Source: an uncultured Clostridia bacterium
GTDB taxonomy: Bacteria; Bacillota; Clostridia; Christensenellales; Aristaeellaceae
Length of the DNA stretch: 12,654 nucleotides
Direction of reading: 5' to 3'
Assembly (NCBI GenBank): GCA_934615145.1
Contig: CAKTTM010000022.1
Span: 1-12,654, forward strand
The notes under the pieces: generated by a model
Told to the model about the DNA's origin: nothing
Database searches by the model: none
What the model saw: the letters and a program-made list of their open reading frames with translations, nothing else
Part shown: piece after piece, positions 1-8,192 of the stretch
How positions within the stretch are numbered: the first letter of the stretch is position 1
Layout of the letters: every line of letters starts with the position of its first letter
Position numbers and translations under genes: made by a program

Positions 1-2
1 CC

Positions 3-2924
3 GATGAGCAGCTGGCGGCCCGCGCCCGGGACCTGCCCGCCTTTGCCCAGCGGCTGGCCGAGCACGGCGTGGACCGTCCCTTCCAGGAGGCCATCGCGCG
101 GCAGGTCGCCCTGATCGAGGGCGGCGGCCAGACCCCGCCGGCGGACATCCACCCGGTGGCCCCCGCGGCGGCGATCGCCCCGCCACCCGTCACGCCGCCT
201 TCCGCGCCCGTCGCGCCCGCCCCGGCGGCTGCCGCACCGGTGGCGCCGTCCGCGCCCACAGAGGACCAGCCCCGTCCCGTGCCGCCTGTCGTCCTGCCGC
301 AGGATGACAGCGAAGGCCCCGGCTGGGGACGCTCCGGCGCCACCCCGCTGCCGCCGGCCGCCAAGCCCCGGCGCCGGGTCCGCGTCTGGCCCCTCCTGCT
401 GCTGATCATCCTGGGCGTGCTGGGCTACATCTACGGCCCCGGCCTCTACCGCCAGGCCCAGCCCTGGCTCAAGGAGCGCTTCCCCAACGCCGTCTTCCTG
501 GCGGCGGAGCCGCTGGCCACCCCCACCCTGGAGCCTGTCCAGGTGGTGGAGCACACCCCGGAGCCGACCGCGGCGCCCACCGCGCGCCCCAACCCCTATG
601 ACGCCAGCGCGGAGATCGACCGCAACCTGCTGGCGCTCAGCCAGAACGCCGCCCCCGCCAAGCTGATCGACCGCGCGCCCGAGATGAAGAAGAAAGCCGC
701 CGTCACCCTGGACGGCCTGCTGGACAAGGACACCATGCTCCGGCTGCTGGAGATCGCCGGCCAGCACGAGATCCCGGTCAGCTTCTTCCCCTCGGGCTCC
801 CAGGCCGCGGAGGCGCCGGACGTGGTGACCGCCATCGTATCGGCGGGCTACCCGGTGGGCAACTATACGCTGCGCGGTGAGCCACACCTGGAAAAGCTGG
901 ACGGCGAGGCGCTGGTGCGCGACTTCACCTCCGCGCAGAAGATACTGCAGCAGGTGACGGGCACTGCCCCCAGCCAGCTCAAGGGCAACGCGCTGGAGTA
1001 CACCGACCAGGTGCTGCTGGCCGTCGGCGCCGCGGGCATCCCGGAGGCCGTCAAGGCCACCGCCTACCTGACCTACCACAGCTTCAAGAGCTATGAGGAG
1101 GCCCTGGCCTGGGTCAACAGGTTGCCGGCCGGCGCCATCATCACCATCAAGCTGTCCGGCGCCATGGACGAGAGCAAGTATGAGCCCAAGGAAGTGGTCG
1201 AGCAGCCCGCCATCGACAAGGAGTCGAACCTGGAGGTCGCCCCCGAGCAAGTGCCCCAGGGCACGCCCAACGAGCGGCTGATCCAGCTTTTCGACTGGCT
1301 GCTGAAGGCCATTGACGCCTCCAACTTCGCGCCGGAGACGGTGGCGTTCAGGGAAAGCAATGCCGGCAAGCTGGCCACCCTGGTCAAGGAGCTGCGCACC
1401 ACGCAGCCCGCCGTCGGCTATGCCTTCTACGGCAGCCTGGAGCGCGCGGCCGAGGTCGACGGCGTGCTCCAAACCCTGCAGAGCATCGGCGGCAAGGGCA
1501 CCTTCTTCGTCGACCAGAAGAACCTGGCGGCCTCCGCCGAGGCCATCCAGCGTATCCACCAGGCCGGCCACCGGGTGGAGATCCTGCACACCGCTGTCCG
1601 CAACGAGGATTACTTCGGCGCCGCTGGCTCTGTCTTCAACACCCGCAAGGCGCTGAGCCAGCTGCTGGGCGAAGAGCCGCGCCTGGTGCTGCAATCGGGT
1701 GGCACGGTGGGCGACAGCCTGCTGGAGGCGGCCTCGGCCACCGGCGTGCTGCCGGTCTCCCAGGACCTGAGCTTCGCCCGGGAGGAGGCCAAGGCGGCCA
1801 CCACCCCGGAGGAGGTCATCACCGCGGTCTACAAGACCAACCTGGAGGGCTTCCAGCGCGGCAAGGTGCTGGGCTTCCGCCTGGGTTTCTTTGACCAGGA
1901 GGACCTGCTGCCCAGGCTGCTGACGGCTCTGCAGGGCAGCCGCAATGTCTACCAGGTCACGGACATCTACGAGATGGCCACCAACCAGGCCTACCTCTAT
2001 ACCTATCCGCTGACCCAGGCGCAGATACTGCCCGAGGTCTATGACGCCATCCACCCCGGGCAGCTGGCCGGCGGTGAGCAAAGCCTGATCGACATCCTGC
2101 GGACCCGCTACATCGGCAACCCGGGCATCTCCACCAGCAAGCAGCTGCCCGGCTTCAACGCCGCTGACCGCGGCCGCATCGACAAGATCGGCAAGGTGAA
2201 GGGCGCCACCAACGTGGTCTTCCTGAGCTTTGACGACTGGGGCACCGACGTAGGCGTCACCAAGCTACTCAATGTGCTGAAGAAGCATAATGTCAAGGCC
2301 ACCTTCTTCGTGCGCACGCAGTTCGTGCCCTACAATCCCAATCTGCTGCGCGCCATCGCCCTGGACGGCCACGACATCGCCAGCCACACCAACAGCCACT
2401 ACCCGCTGAGCAACGACGCCAACAGGACTTGGGAGTTCACCGAGCTGACGGAGCAGCAGGTCAGTGAGCTGCGCGCCGATATTCTCACCTCCTGGGAGGT
2501 GCTGCAGTCGGTGGTGGGCGATATCCGCCTGGACAATGGCCTGCCGGCGCTGAGCCGCAACTTCCGCCCGCCCACGATGGCGGTCGGCCGCAAGGGCTTC
2601 GAGACGGTGTTTGACCTGGGCTTTGACTACGTGGTCAACGGCGAGTACACCTCCAAGGACTACGACGCCAAGAGCGTGGACGCGCTGCTCGCCGCCATGG
2701 AGCGGGGCATCCGCTCGGGCTCGGTGGTGGTCATGCACTTCTCCGACAATGTCATCTACACCGCCGACGCGCTGGACAAGTACTTCACCCTCATCGAGAC
2801 CGGCCAGCGCAAGGCCTACAGCTTCGCCCGGCTCTCCGACTATCTGAAGCCCCTGCACTATGTGGCCAAGCTGCCCGACGCCCCCGCCTCGACCGTGGTC
2901 CCCGCCGCCAAGCCCGCACCCTGA
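3..2924 (+). CDS. Membrane-anchored triple-NodB polysaccharide deacetylase (5' partial)
   Basis: The frame is open to the window edge, so the gene starts upstream; the GTG at 69 is only the first possible start inside the window, and the 22 codons before it read as ordinary protein. Numbered from that GTG: a Pro/Ala-rich cytoplasmic region (20-100), one membrane segment (about 106-123) after an RRRVR stop-transfer cluster, a Thr/Pro-rich linker (150-175), then three NodB-like units. The third (about 712-925) has the NodB metal and catalytic set: FDDW at 721-724 (Asp722, Asp723), HTNSH at 773-777 (His773, His777), RPP at 833-835, and His890 in VVVMH. Units one (about 207-365) and two (about 445-640) keep the fold's spacing (VSFFPSG, GTFFVD) but lack these residues. 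Family knowledge: carbohydrate esterase 4, removing N-acetyl groups from HexNAc polymers. Inference: it acts outside the membrane on the operon's polymer. Peptidoglycan deacetylation is the alternative. It lies 42 nt upstream of the synthase gene. Confidence 0.88.
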   Translation, partial: DEQLAARARDLPAFAQRLAEHGVDRPFQEAIARQVALIEGGGQTPPADIHPVAPAAAIAPPPVTPPSAPVAPAPAAAAPVAPSAPTEDQPRPVPPVVLPQDDSEGPGWGRSGATPLPPAAKPRRRVRVWPLLLLIILGVLGYIYGPGLYRQAQPWLKERFPNAVFLAAEPLATPTLEPVQVVEHTPEPTAAPTARPNPYDASAEIDRNLLALSQNAAPAKLIDRAPEMKKKAAVTLDGLLDKDTMLRLLEIAGQHEIPVSFFPSGSQAAEAPDVVTAIVSAGYPVGNYTLRGEPHLEKLDGEALVRDFTSAQKILQQVTGTAPSQLKGNALEYTDQVLLAVGAAGIPEAVKATAYLTYHSFKSYEEALAWVNRLPAGAIITIKLSGAMDESKYEPKEVVEQPAIDKESNLEVAPEQVPQGTPNERLIQLFDWLLKAIDASNFAPETVAFRESNAGKLATLVKELRTTQPAVGYAFYGSLERAAEVDGVLQTLQSIGGKGTFFVDQKNLAASAEAIQRIHQAGHRVEILHTAVRNEDYFGAAGSVFNTRKALSQLLGEEPRLVLQSGGTVGDSLLEAASATGVLPVSQDLSFAREEAKAATTPEEVITAVYKTNLEGFQRGKVLGFRLGFFDQEDLLPRLLTALQGSRNVYQVTDIYEMATNQAYLYTYPLTQAQILPEVYDAIHPGQLAGGEQSLIDILRTRYIGNPGISTSKQLPGFNAADRGRIDKIGKVKGATNVVFLSFDDWGTDVGVTKLLNVLKKHNVKATFFVRTQFVPYNPNLLRAIALDGHDIASHTNSHYPLSNDANRTWEFTELTEQQVSELRADILTSWEVLQSVVGDIRLDNGLPALSRNFRPPTMAVGRKGFETVFDLGFDYVVNGEYTSKDYDAKSVDALLAAMERGIRSGSVVVMHFSDNVIYTADALDKYFTLIETGQRKAYSFARLSDYLKPLHYVAKLPDAPASTVVPAAKPAP

Positions 2925-2966
2925 ACCGACCTTGACGCGTCCTGACGCAAGGGAAAGAGGTCCATC

Positions 2967-5024
2967 ATGAAGAGATCCGGATCGCTGCTCGACACTGTGG
3001 AGAAGCCGGCAGCCGAAACCCAATATGGCGATGACCTGAAGCCTGTCATCACCCAGGCCAAGCCAGCGCTGACCGAGGTCCCGGAGGGGCCGGCGGTCCG
3101 CGCCTGGGTGGAGAAGCAGGGAGGCCTGCCCCCGGAGCCCGAGCCGGTCAAGAAGTCGATCTTCAGCCGCAAGCCCACCGAGGATGTGGTGCCAAAGACC
3201 CAGCAGGATCGCAGGCTGCTGCCTCATGTGCCCGCGCGCAGCGGCATCCGCAGCGGCGCCGACCGCCGGGGCAAGGCGGAGGTCGACCAGGGCACGGGCA
3301 AGCGGGTCATCACGCCCTCCCTGCCGGAGCACCGCGGCGTGCGCTACGAGGTGGAGGATCTGCCTGTCAAGGTGACCTGCTACCCAAGGAACGGTCTGCG
3401 CCAGAGCTTCACCGCCCAGGCGCGCAATATCTCCACCTCGGGCATGCAGATCACGCTGGCGAGCGAGGCCCAGCTGCGCCTGATGCGCGACAGCGACCGG
3501 CTGAGGGTCTCCTTCCGCCTCAAGCCCGGCATGATGCCGGAGGGCTATGAGATGCCCTACGACCTGGATGTCCGCGCGGTCTTTGCCGCGGGTCAGGACA
3601 AGGGCTACATGGTCGGCCTGGCCTTTGACAAGCCGCTGCCCAGCCACGCCTATACCCACCGCGGGCGCTGGATGTTCGCCTTTTCCATCATGGCCTTCGC
3701 GGTGCTGGTGTCGCTGATCATCCTGATGCGCGTCAACAGCGCCTCCTTGGGCACGGTGGGCCGGGTGGCCTATGTCTACAGCATCATCACCTCGGCCTAC
3801 CTGCTGACGCGCTACCTTTTCGGCGCGCTCTACAAGCCCACCCCGGTCAACCCGGACTTCACGCCCGGCGTCTCCATCGTGATCCCCTGCTATGACGAGG
3901 AGGAGTGGATCCGGAAGACCATCATCAGCTGCCTGGACCAGGCCTACCCGCGCGAGCAGCTGGAGGTCATCATCGTGGATGACCACTCCCGCGACAACTC
4001 GCCCGCCATGATCCAGAAGCTGCTGGAGGAGCTCTACGCCATCGACGACCTCTATGACACCAAGTCCCGCGTGCGCTACGTGCGCCAGAGCGAGAACCTG
4101 GGCAAGCGGGAGGCCATGTCAAGGGGCAGCAGTCTGGCAAAGCACGACCTGATCGTCTTCGTGGATTCCGACAGCTTCCTGGATCCCTACGCCATCCGCC
4201 ACCTGGTGCAGCCCTTCCAGGATCCCAAGGTGGGCGGCGTCAGCGGCCGGACCGACGTGGCCAACAGCTACACCAACATGCTGACCAAGATGCAGGCGGT
4301 CAAGTACTACTTCTCCTTCCGGGTGCTGAAGGCGGCCGAGGGCTACTTTGACGCCGTCACCTGCCTGTCGGGGCCGCTGAGCTGCTACCGGCGGGACGCC
4401 CTGGAGAAGAACATGGACGCCTGGCTCAATCAGCGCTTCTTCGGGATGAAGGCCACCTTCGGCGATGACCGCTCGATGACCAACTTCGTGCTGCGCGACT
4501 ACCGCACCGACTACCAGGACACGGCCATCTGCGCCACCATCGTGCCCAAGACCCACCGGATGTTCCTGCGCCAGCAGATGCGCTGGAAGCGCTCCTGGCT
4601 GCGGGAAAGCTCGATCGCGGCCGGCTTCATGTGGCGCAAGGAGCCGCTGATGGCGCTGAGCTTTTACATCGGCTTCCTGCTGCCCATCGTGTCGCCCTTC
4701 ATCGTGCTGCTGAACCTGGTCTTCCTGCCGCTGTTCATGGGGGTGGTGCCGATCACCTTCATCATCGGCTTCTTCTCGATGTCCATCATGATGTGCTTCG
4801 CCCAGCTATTGATGCGCCGCAGCTCCATCTGGCTCTACGGCCTGGTGTACAACCTCTACCACATTTTGGTGCTGGTCTGGCAGATGCCCATCGCCTGGTT
4901 CACCTTCTGGAAGTCCACCTGGGGCACCCGAATGACCACCAGCGACCTGAAGGCCCGCGGCATGCTGGCGCCCGAGGCTGAGCCCGCGCGGCGCGGCAGC
5001 AGGGAGGGTTACGAGCATGGATAA
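2967..5024 (+). CDS. PilZ-domain processive glycosyltransferase, hyaluronan synthase-like (GT2)
   Basis: The ATG at 2967 follows GGGAAAGAGG with 6-nt spacing. Residues 1-115 are a charged, low-complexity cytoplasmic tail. Residues 120-225 form a PilZ domain: RGVR at 123-126 (arginines spaced RxxR rather than the usual RxxxR) and NISTSG at 154-159 matching (D/N)xSxxG. Two membrane helices follow (about 234-254 and 266-285), then a GT-A domain from 301 with VIPCYDEEE, DD at 338-339, DSD at 400-402, SGPLSCYRR at 468-476, GDDR at 499-502 and QQMRW at 536-540. C-terminal membrane helices span about 561-645. The block SGPLSCYRR to GDDR to QQMRWKRSWLRES closely parallels streptococcal HasA. Family knowledge: such enzymes polymerise UDP-sugars and extrude the chain through their own membrane channel. 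Inference: c-di-GMP binding to PilZ switches it on, as in BcsA, although there PilZ is C-terminal. A chitin-synthase/NodC-like or cellulose-like product is possible. The product sugar cannot be read from sequence. Confidence 0.9.
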   Translation: MKRSGSLLDTVEKPAAETQYGDDLKPVITQAKPALTEVPEGPAVRAWVEKQGGLPPEPEPVKKSIFSRKPTEDVVPKTQQDRRLLPHVPARSGIRSGADRRGKAEVDQGTGKRVITPSLPEHRGVRYEVEDLPVKVTCYPRNGLRQSFTAQARNISTSGMQITLASEAQLRLMRDSDRLRVSFRLKPGMMPEGYEMPYDLDVRAVFAAGQDKGYMVGLAFDKPLPSHAYTHRGRWMFAFSIMAFAVLVSLIILMRVNSASLGTVGRVAYVYSIITSAYLLTRYLFGALYKPTPVNPDFTPGVSIVIPCYDEEEWIRKTIISCLDQAYPREQLEVIIVDDHSRDNSPAMIQKLLEELYAIDDLYDTKSRVRYVRQSENLGKREAMSRGSSLAKHDLIVFVDSDSFLDPYAIRHLVQPFQDPKVGGVSGRTDVANSYTNMLTKMQAVKYYFSFRVLKAAEGYFDAVTCLSGPLSCYRRDALEKNMDAWLNQRFFGMKATFGDDRSMTNFVLRDYRTDYQDTAICATIVPKTHRMFLRQQMRWKRSWLRESSIAAGFMWRKEPLMALSFYIGFLLPIVSPFIVLLNLVFLPLFMGVVPITFIIGFFSMSIMMCFAQLLMRRSSIWLYGLVYNLYHILVLVWQMPIAWFTFWKSTWGTRMTTSDLKARGMLAPEAEPARRGSREGYEHG

Positions 5025-7167
5025 CAGCCAGTTTGGCCGCCAGCGCGACGCCATCAAGCGCAGGCGCGTGGGCATCCAGGTGGTCTTCATCCTGGTCGCC
5101 CTGGTCGCTTTGGTCTACACCACCGTTCGGCTGCCCAGCGGCGCTGATCCCAAGGTCACTGCCACGCCCAGCCCCCGGCCCACCAGGGACAGGCTGGAGC
5201 TGGAGGCGACGCCGGCGCTGCAGCAGGGCACGGCCAGCACGCCCGCGCCCCAGTTGTCTGGTGCCGCGCCGCTGCTCGCCGCCCCCGGCAGCCAGTATGA
5301 GCAGGGCTTCGTGGCCCTGTCCTATGTCGGCGTCGGCACGGAGGAGGGCGAGACCGTCATCAGCGATGTCCGGCTGAAGAAGCACCTGGACGCGCTGCAC
5401 GCGCGGGGCTTCGTCACCATCAGCCAGCAGGACATCTATGATTTCTACTACAGCGGCAAGCCGCTGCCCGGCCGCGCGCTCTTCCTCTTCTTTGAGGACG
5501 GCCGCTACCCCAGCGCCAGGCTGGCCAACCCGCTGCTGAAAGCCCTGGGTTACCACGCCACGATGCTCAGCTACGCCGACAACCTGGAGCACGGCGACCC
5601 CATCTTCCTGAACTATCAGGAGCTGCAGCGCCTCAGGGACAGCGGCGTCTGGGAGATCGGCACCAACGGCTACCGCTTGAGCTACATCAATGTCTTTGAC
5701 CGGCACAAGAACTTCCTGGGGGAGCTGACGCCCTTTGAGTACCGCTACATCGCCCCCTACCTACGGCGTGAGTACAACCACTACCTGATGGACTTCGTCC
5801 GCGACAAGTATGATGTCCCGGTGGAGAGCCACGCCCAGATGCAGGAGCGCGTGGAGGCGGACTACCAGATGATGGACAGCGCCTACACCAGGCTGCTGGG
5901 CGGCCTGCCGCAGATGTACGTGCTGATGCACGCCAACACCGGCCAGTTCGCCACCAACAGCACCGTCAGCGTGGAAAACGAGAAGTGGATCCGGCAGTAC
6001 TTCCAGATGAACTTCAACCGCGAGATGCTGTCGCTCAACCGGGCGGAGGACAACATCTTCGACCTGACCCGCATGCAGCCCCAGTCCTACTGGTCGGTCA
6101 ACCACCTGCTGATGCGCATCTACTACGACATCGACGAGCTGGGCGCCTTTGAGCCGGGCAACGCCGAGCGCGCCAGCCACTGGGACACCCTCTACGGCGC
6201 GGCTGAGTGGGACGGCAACACCCTCCGCCTGACCTCGCTGCCGGCAGGAGAGGGCCGCGTCCGCCTGAAGGACAGTGCGGGGCTTCGCGACTTCACGCTG
6301 GAGACCACGCTGGACGGCAACAAGCTGGGCCGGCAGTCCATCGAGATCCTGGCGGACCCGGACGCCAAGTCCTACACCGCGGTGGAACTGGAAAAGAACA
6401 CGCTGCGGGTGCTCACCGGCAGCGCCAGTGACCTGCCGCGCCTGCCCGGCCAGCCCCGGCCGGAAGTGACGCCCTCGCCCGCGCCGCAGCCCAGCGCCAC
6501 GCCCGCCCCGCTGTTTGAGCTGGATCTCGACAAGTTTGACGGCGTGGTCTACCAGACCTGGGAGCAGAACCGCCAGGAGGCCATGGCGGTGGAGATCGAC
6601 CGCAAGCTGCTGCAGACCTACCTGCCGGAGGAGAGCAAGCGCATCGCGGCCGACCTGATCCGCGACAAGGCCGACCTGAGCCACGCCAATCACCAGCCCT
6701 ACATCCCGGAGATCAGCCTCATTGACGACGGCAGCCGGCACATCCGCGTCGAGGTCAAGGGCGGCAGCCTCTCGCTGTGGGTGGATGGCAAATCCGTCCT
6801 CACCGGCCTCAGTATCCCCACCCTGCAGGGCGGTGGCATCGCGCTGCGCTCCGCCTGGCTGGAGTACGGCTACAGCCAGCGCAACCTGGCCGACGATGTC
6901 TACGACGCCGACTTCACCAACCTGCTGATCACAGACGCCGCCGGTCGGGTCGTGGTCGACTACCGCGGCGCGCCGGAGGCCCCCAAGGCCACCCCGCTGC
7001 CGGCGGGCTACTCCGGCGTCAGCCAGCATGGCAGCGGCGACCGGATGGACGCGGTGCTGCAGCCGCCCCAGGAGGGCAGCGCGCCCCAGCCCACCGCGAC
7101 ACCCCAGCCTAAGCCCGGCCTCCTGGAGAGCATCGGCGACTGGTTCCGCAACCTCTTCCGATTTTAG
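5017..7167 (+). CDS. Membrane-anchored pseudo-deacetylase with split beta-sandwich-like C-terminal half
   Basis: It overlaps the synthase gene by 8 nt; AGGGAGGG at 5001-5008 is the ribosome site. Residues 1-18 are cytoplasmic and basic, 19-37 span the membrane, and 45-95 are a Pro/Thr-rich linker. Residues 97-375 resemble a NodB/PgaB-type domain: FVALSYVGVG stands where ALMYHRI-type strands occur, and HLDALHARGFVTISQQDI is typical of the family. The key motifs are altered: FFEDGR at 158-163 replaces TFDDG, and GTNGY at 215-219 stands where the His-x3-His motif is expected, so metal binding and catalysis are probably lost. Residues 395-468 and 560-645 look like two halves of a concanavalin/LamG-type sandwich (for example HIRVEVKGGSLSLWVDGK) separated by a TPSPAPQPSATPAP linker and a helical insert. 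The C-terminus (701-716, GLLESIGDWFRNLFRF) is a strongly amphipathic helix. Inference: a non-catalytic glycan-binding or scaffold partner for the synthase. The beta-sandwich assignment is tentative. Confidence 0.82.
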   Translation: MDNSQFGRQRDAIKRRRVGIQVVFILVALVALVYTTVRLPSGADPKVTATPSPRPTRDRLELEATPALQQGTASTPAPQLSGAAPLLAAPGSQYEQGFVALSYVGVGTEEGETVISDVRLKKHLDALHARGFVTISQQDIYDFYYSGKPLPGRALFLFFEDGRYPSARLANPLLKALGYHATMLSYADNLEHGDPIFLNYQELQRLRDSGVWEIGTNGYRLSYINVFDRHKNFLGELTPFEYRYIAPYLRREYNHYLMDFVRDKYDVPVESHAQMQERVEADYQMMDSAYTRLLGGLPQMYVLMHANTGQFATNSTVSVENEKWIRQYFQMNFNREMLSLNRAEDNIFDLTRMQPQSYWSVNHLLMRIYYDIDELGAFEPGNAERASHWDTLYGAAEWDGNTLRLTSLPAGEGRVRLKDSAGLRDFTLETTLDGNKLGRQSIEILADPDAKSYTAVELEKNTLRVLTGSASDLPRLPGQPRPEVTPSPAPQPSATPAPLFELDLDKFDGVVYQTWEQNRQEAMAVEIDRKLLQTYLPEESKRIAADLIRDKADLSHANHQPYIPEISLIDDGSRHIRVEVKGGSLSLWVDGKSVLTGLSIPTLQGGGIALRSAWLEYGYSQRNLADDVYDADFTNLLITDAAGRVVVDYRGAPEAPKATPLPAGYSGVSQHGSGDRMDAVLQPPQEGSAPQPTATPQPKPGLLESIGDWFRNLFRF

Positions 7168-7184
7168 AAAGCGCGGGTAGAGCG

Positions 7185-8192
7185 ATGAAAATGCCCCTGA
7201 TCCTGCTGCTGTGCGCGGCCCTGCTCTCCGCCTCCCTCCCCGCCCGGGCTGAGCCCACCGCGATCCCACAGGCCGCGCCGCGCGCGGCCTGGATCACGTA
7301 CTGGGACGCGGCAGGCGGCCTCAAGGAGGCGGTGCTCCATGAGCAGCGCTTTGACAGCCTGATCTACTTCGCCGCCTACTTTGACCAGGAGGACGGCCTC
7401 TACTACCCCGGGGAGCTGGCTGAGCTCCACAGTGCGCTCCAGACGATGCTCAGGAAGAAGGACATGCTCAGCTACCTCTCCTTCGTCAATGACGCCACCA
7501 TCGGGGAAGAGGAATACGAGCTCAAGAGCCAGCCGCTGCTCAGGCGCCTGCTGCAACAGGACGCGGAGCGCGCGGCCAAACTATCCGACGACATCATCGC
7601 GCTGACGCTCAAGCACGGCTACCAGGGCATTGAGATCGACTTTGAGGGCATCCTGAGCGACCTGCCCCTTTGGGAGAGCTTCTTTGCCTTCCTGAAGGAC
7701 CTCTATCCCAAGGCGCAGGCCAAAGGCTTGCCGCTGCGCGTGCTGCTGGAGCCTCGGACCCCCTTTGACCAGCTGAGCTTCCCTGAGGGGCCGGAGTACG
7801 TGCTGATGTGCTACAACCTCTTTGGCACCCACAGCGGCCCGGGGCCCAAGGCCGACCGCGCCTTCCTGGAGCAGATGGTGGCCAGGATGAGTAATATCCC
7901 CGCCAAGGACAGGGGCTTCGCCCTGGCGCTGGGCGGCTTTGACTGGTCCGGCGGCAAGGTGACGCAGCTGACCATGCACGCAGCCCAGCAACTGCTGAGG
8001 GAAAAGGGCGCGGCGCTGCGCCGGGTGGAGGAGGCCGCCACCTTCACCTACACCGACGCGGAGGGCGGCCGCCATGAGGTCTGGTACGCCGATGAGGTCA
8101 CGCTGGCCTACTGGACCGGCGTGCTCAACGGCCTGGGGGAAGACAGGATCGATTTTTGGAAACTGGGGGAAAACCTGAATGAGACACTGTGA
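7185..8192 (+). CDS. Secreted GH18-type glycoside hydrolase
   Basis: It starts 17 nt after the previous gene with a weak ribosome site; an in-frame ATG at 7191 is an alternative start. Residues 1-22 form a signal peptide with a SLPARA-E cleavage site, and there is no lipobox. The remaining ~310 residues follow the GH18 barrel plan: AWITYW on an early strand, GIEIDFEG at 148-155 carrying the catalytic Glu154 and Asp152, VLMCYNLFG at 206-214, and FWKLGEN near the end as in the closing strand of YaaH/SleL-like proteins. The usual DxxDxDxE motif is here QxxExDxE, and the Tyr-Asp pair is Tyr-Asn (210-211), so activity is likely but not certain. Family knowledge: GH18 enzymes cut beta-1,4 HexNAc linkages using the substrate N-acetyl group. 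Inference: it trims or releases the operon's polymer outside the cell, as CcsZ/BcsZ, PelA or PslG hydrolases do in other exopolysaccharide operons. Spore-cortex or peptidoglycan cleavage is an alternative. Confidence 0.83.
   Translation: MKMPLILLLCAALLSASLPARAEPTAIPQAAPRAAWITYWDAAGGLKEAVLHEQRFDSLIYFAAYFDQEDGLYYPGELAELHSALQTMLRKKDMLSYLSFVNDATIGEEEYELKSQPLLRRLLQQDAERAAKLSDDIIALTLKHGYQGIEIDFEGILSDLPLWESFFAFLKDLYPKAQAKGLPLRVLLEPRTPFDQLSFPEGPEYVLMCYNLFGTHSGPGPKADRAFLEQMVARMSNIPAKDRGFALALGGFDWSGGKVTQLTMHAAQQLLREKGAALRRVEEAATFTYTDAEGGRHEVWYADEVTLAYWTGVLNGLGEDRIDFWKLGENLNETL

Noticed and set aside
69..71. GTG at 69 as the true start of the first gene
   Set aside because: No ribosome site precedes it and the in-frame codons upstream to the window edge read as normal protein, so the gene most likely begins outside the window.
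2265..3986. 573-codon open frame on the - strand opposite the deacetylase and synthase genes
   Set aside because: It spans two genes and their intergenic gap, its His/Asp/Gly/Val/Leu-rich composition is typical of the antisense of GC-rich coding DNA, and it shows no domain motif.
4900..5706. 268-codon - strand frame
   Set aside because: Opposite the synthase and pseudo-deacetylase genes, low-information composition, no recognisable domain.
5761..7269. 502-codon open frame on the - strand
   Set aside because: Antisense shadow of the pseudo-deacetylase gene: biased composition, no motif, and the opposite strand has a convincing protein with a ribosome site.
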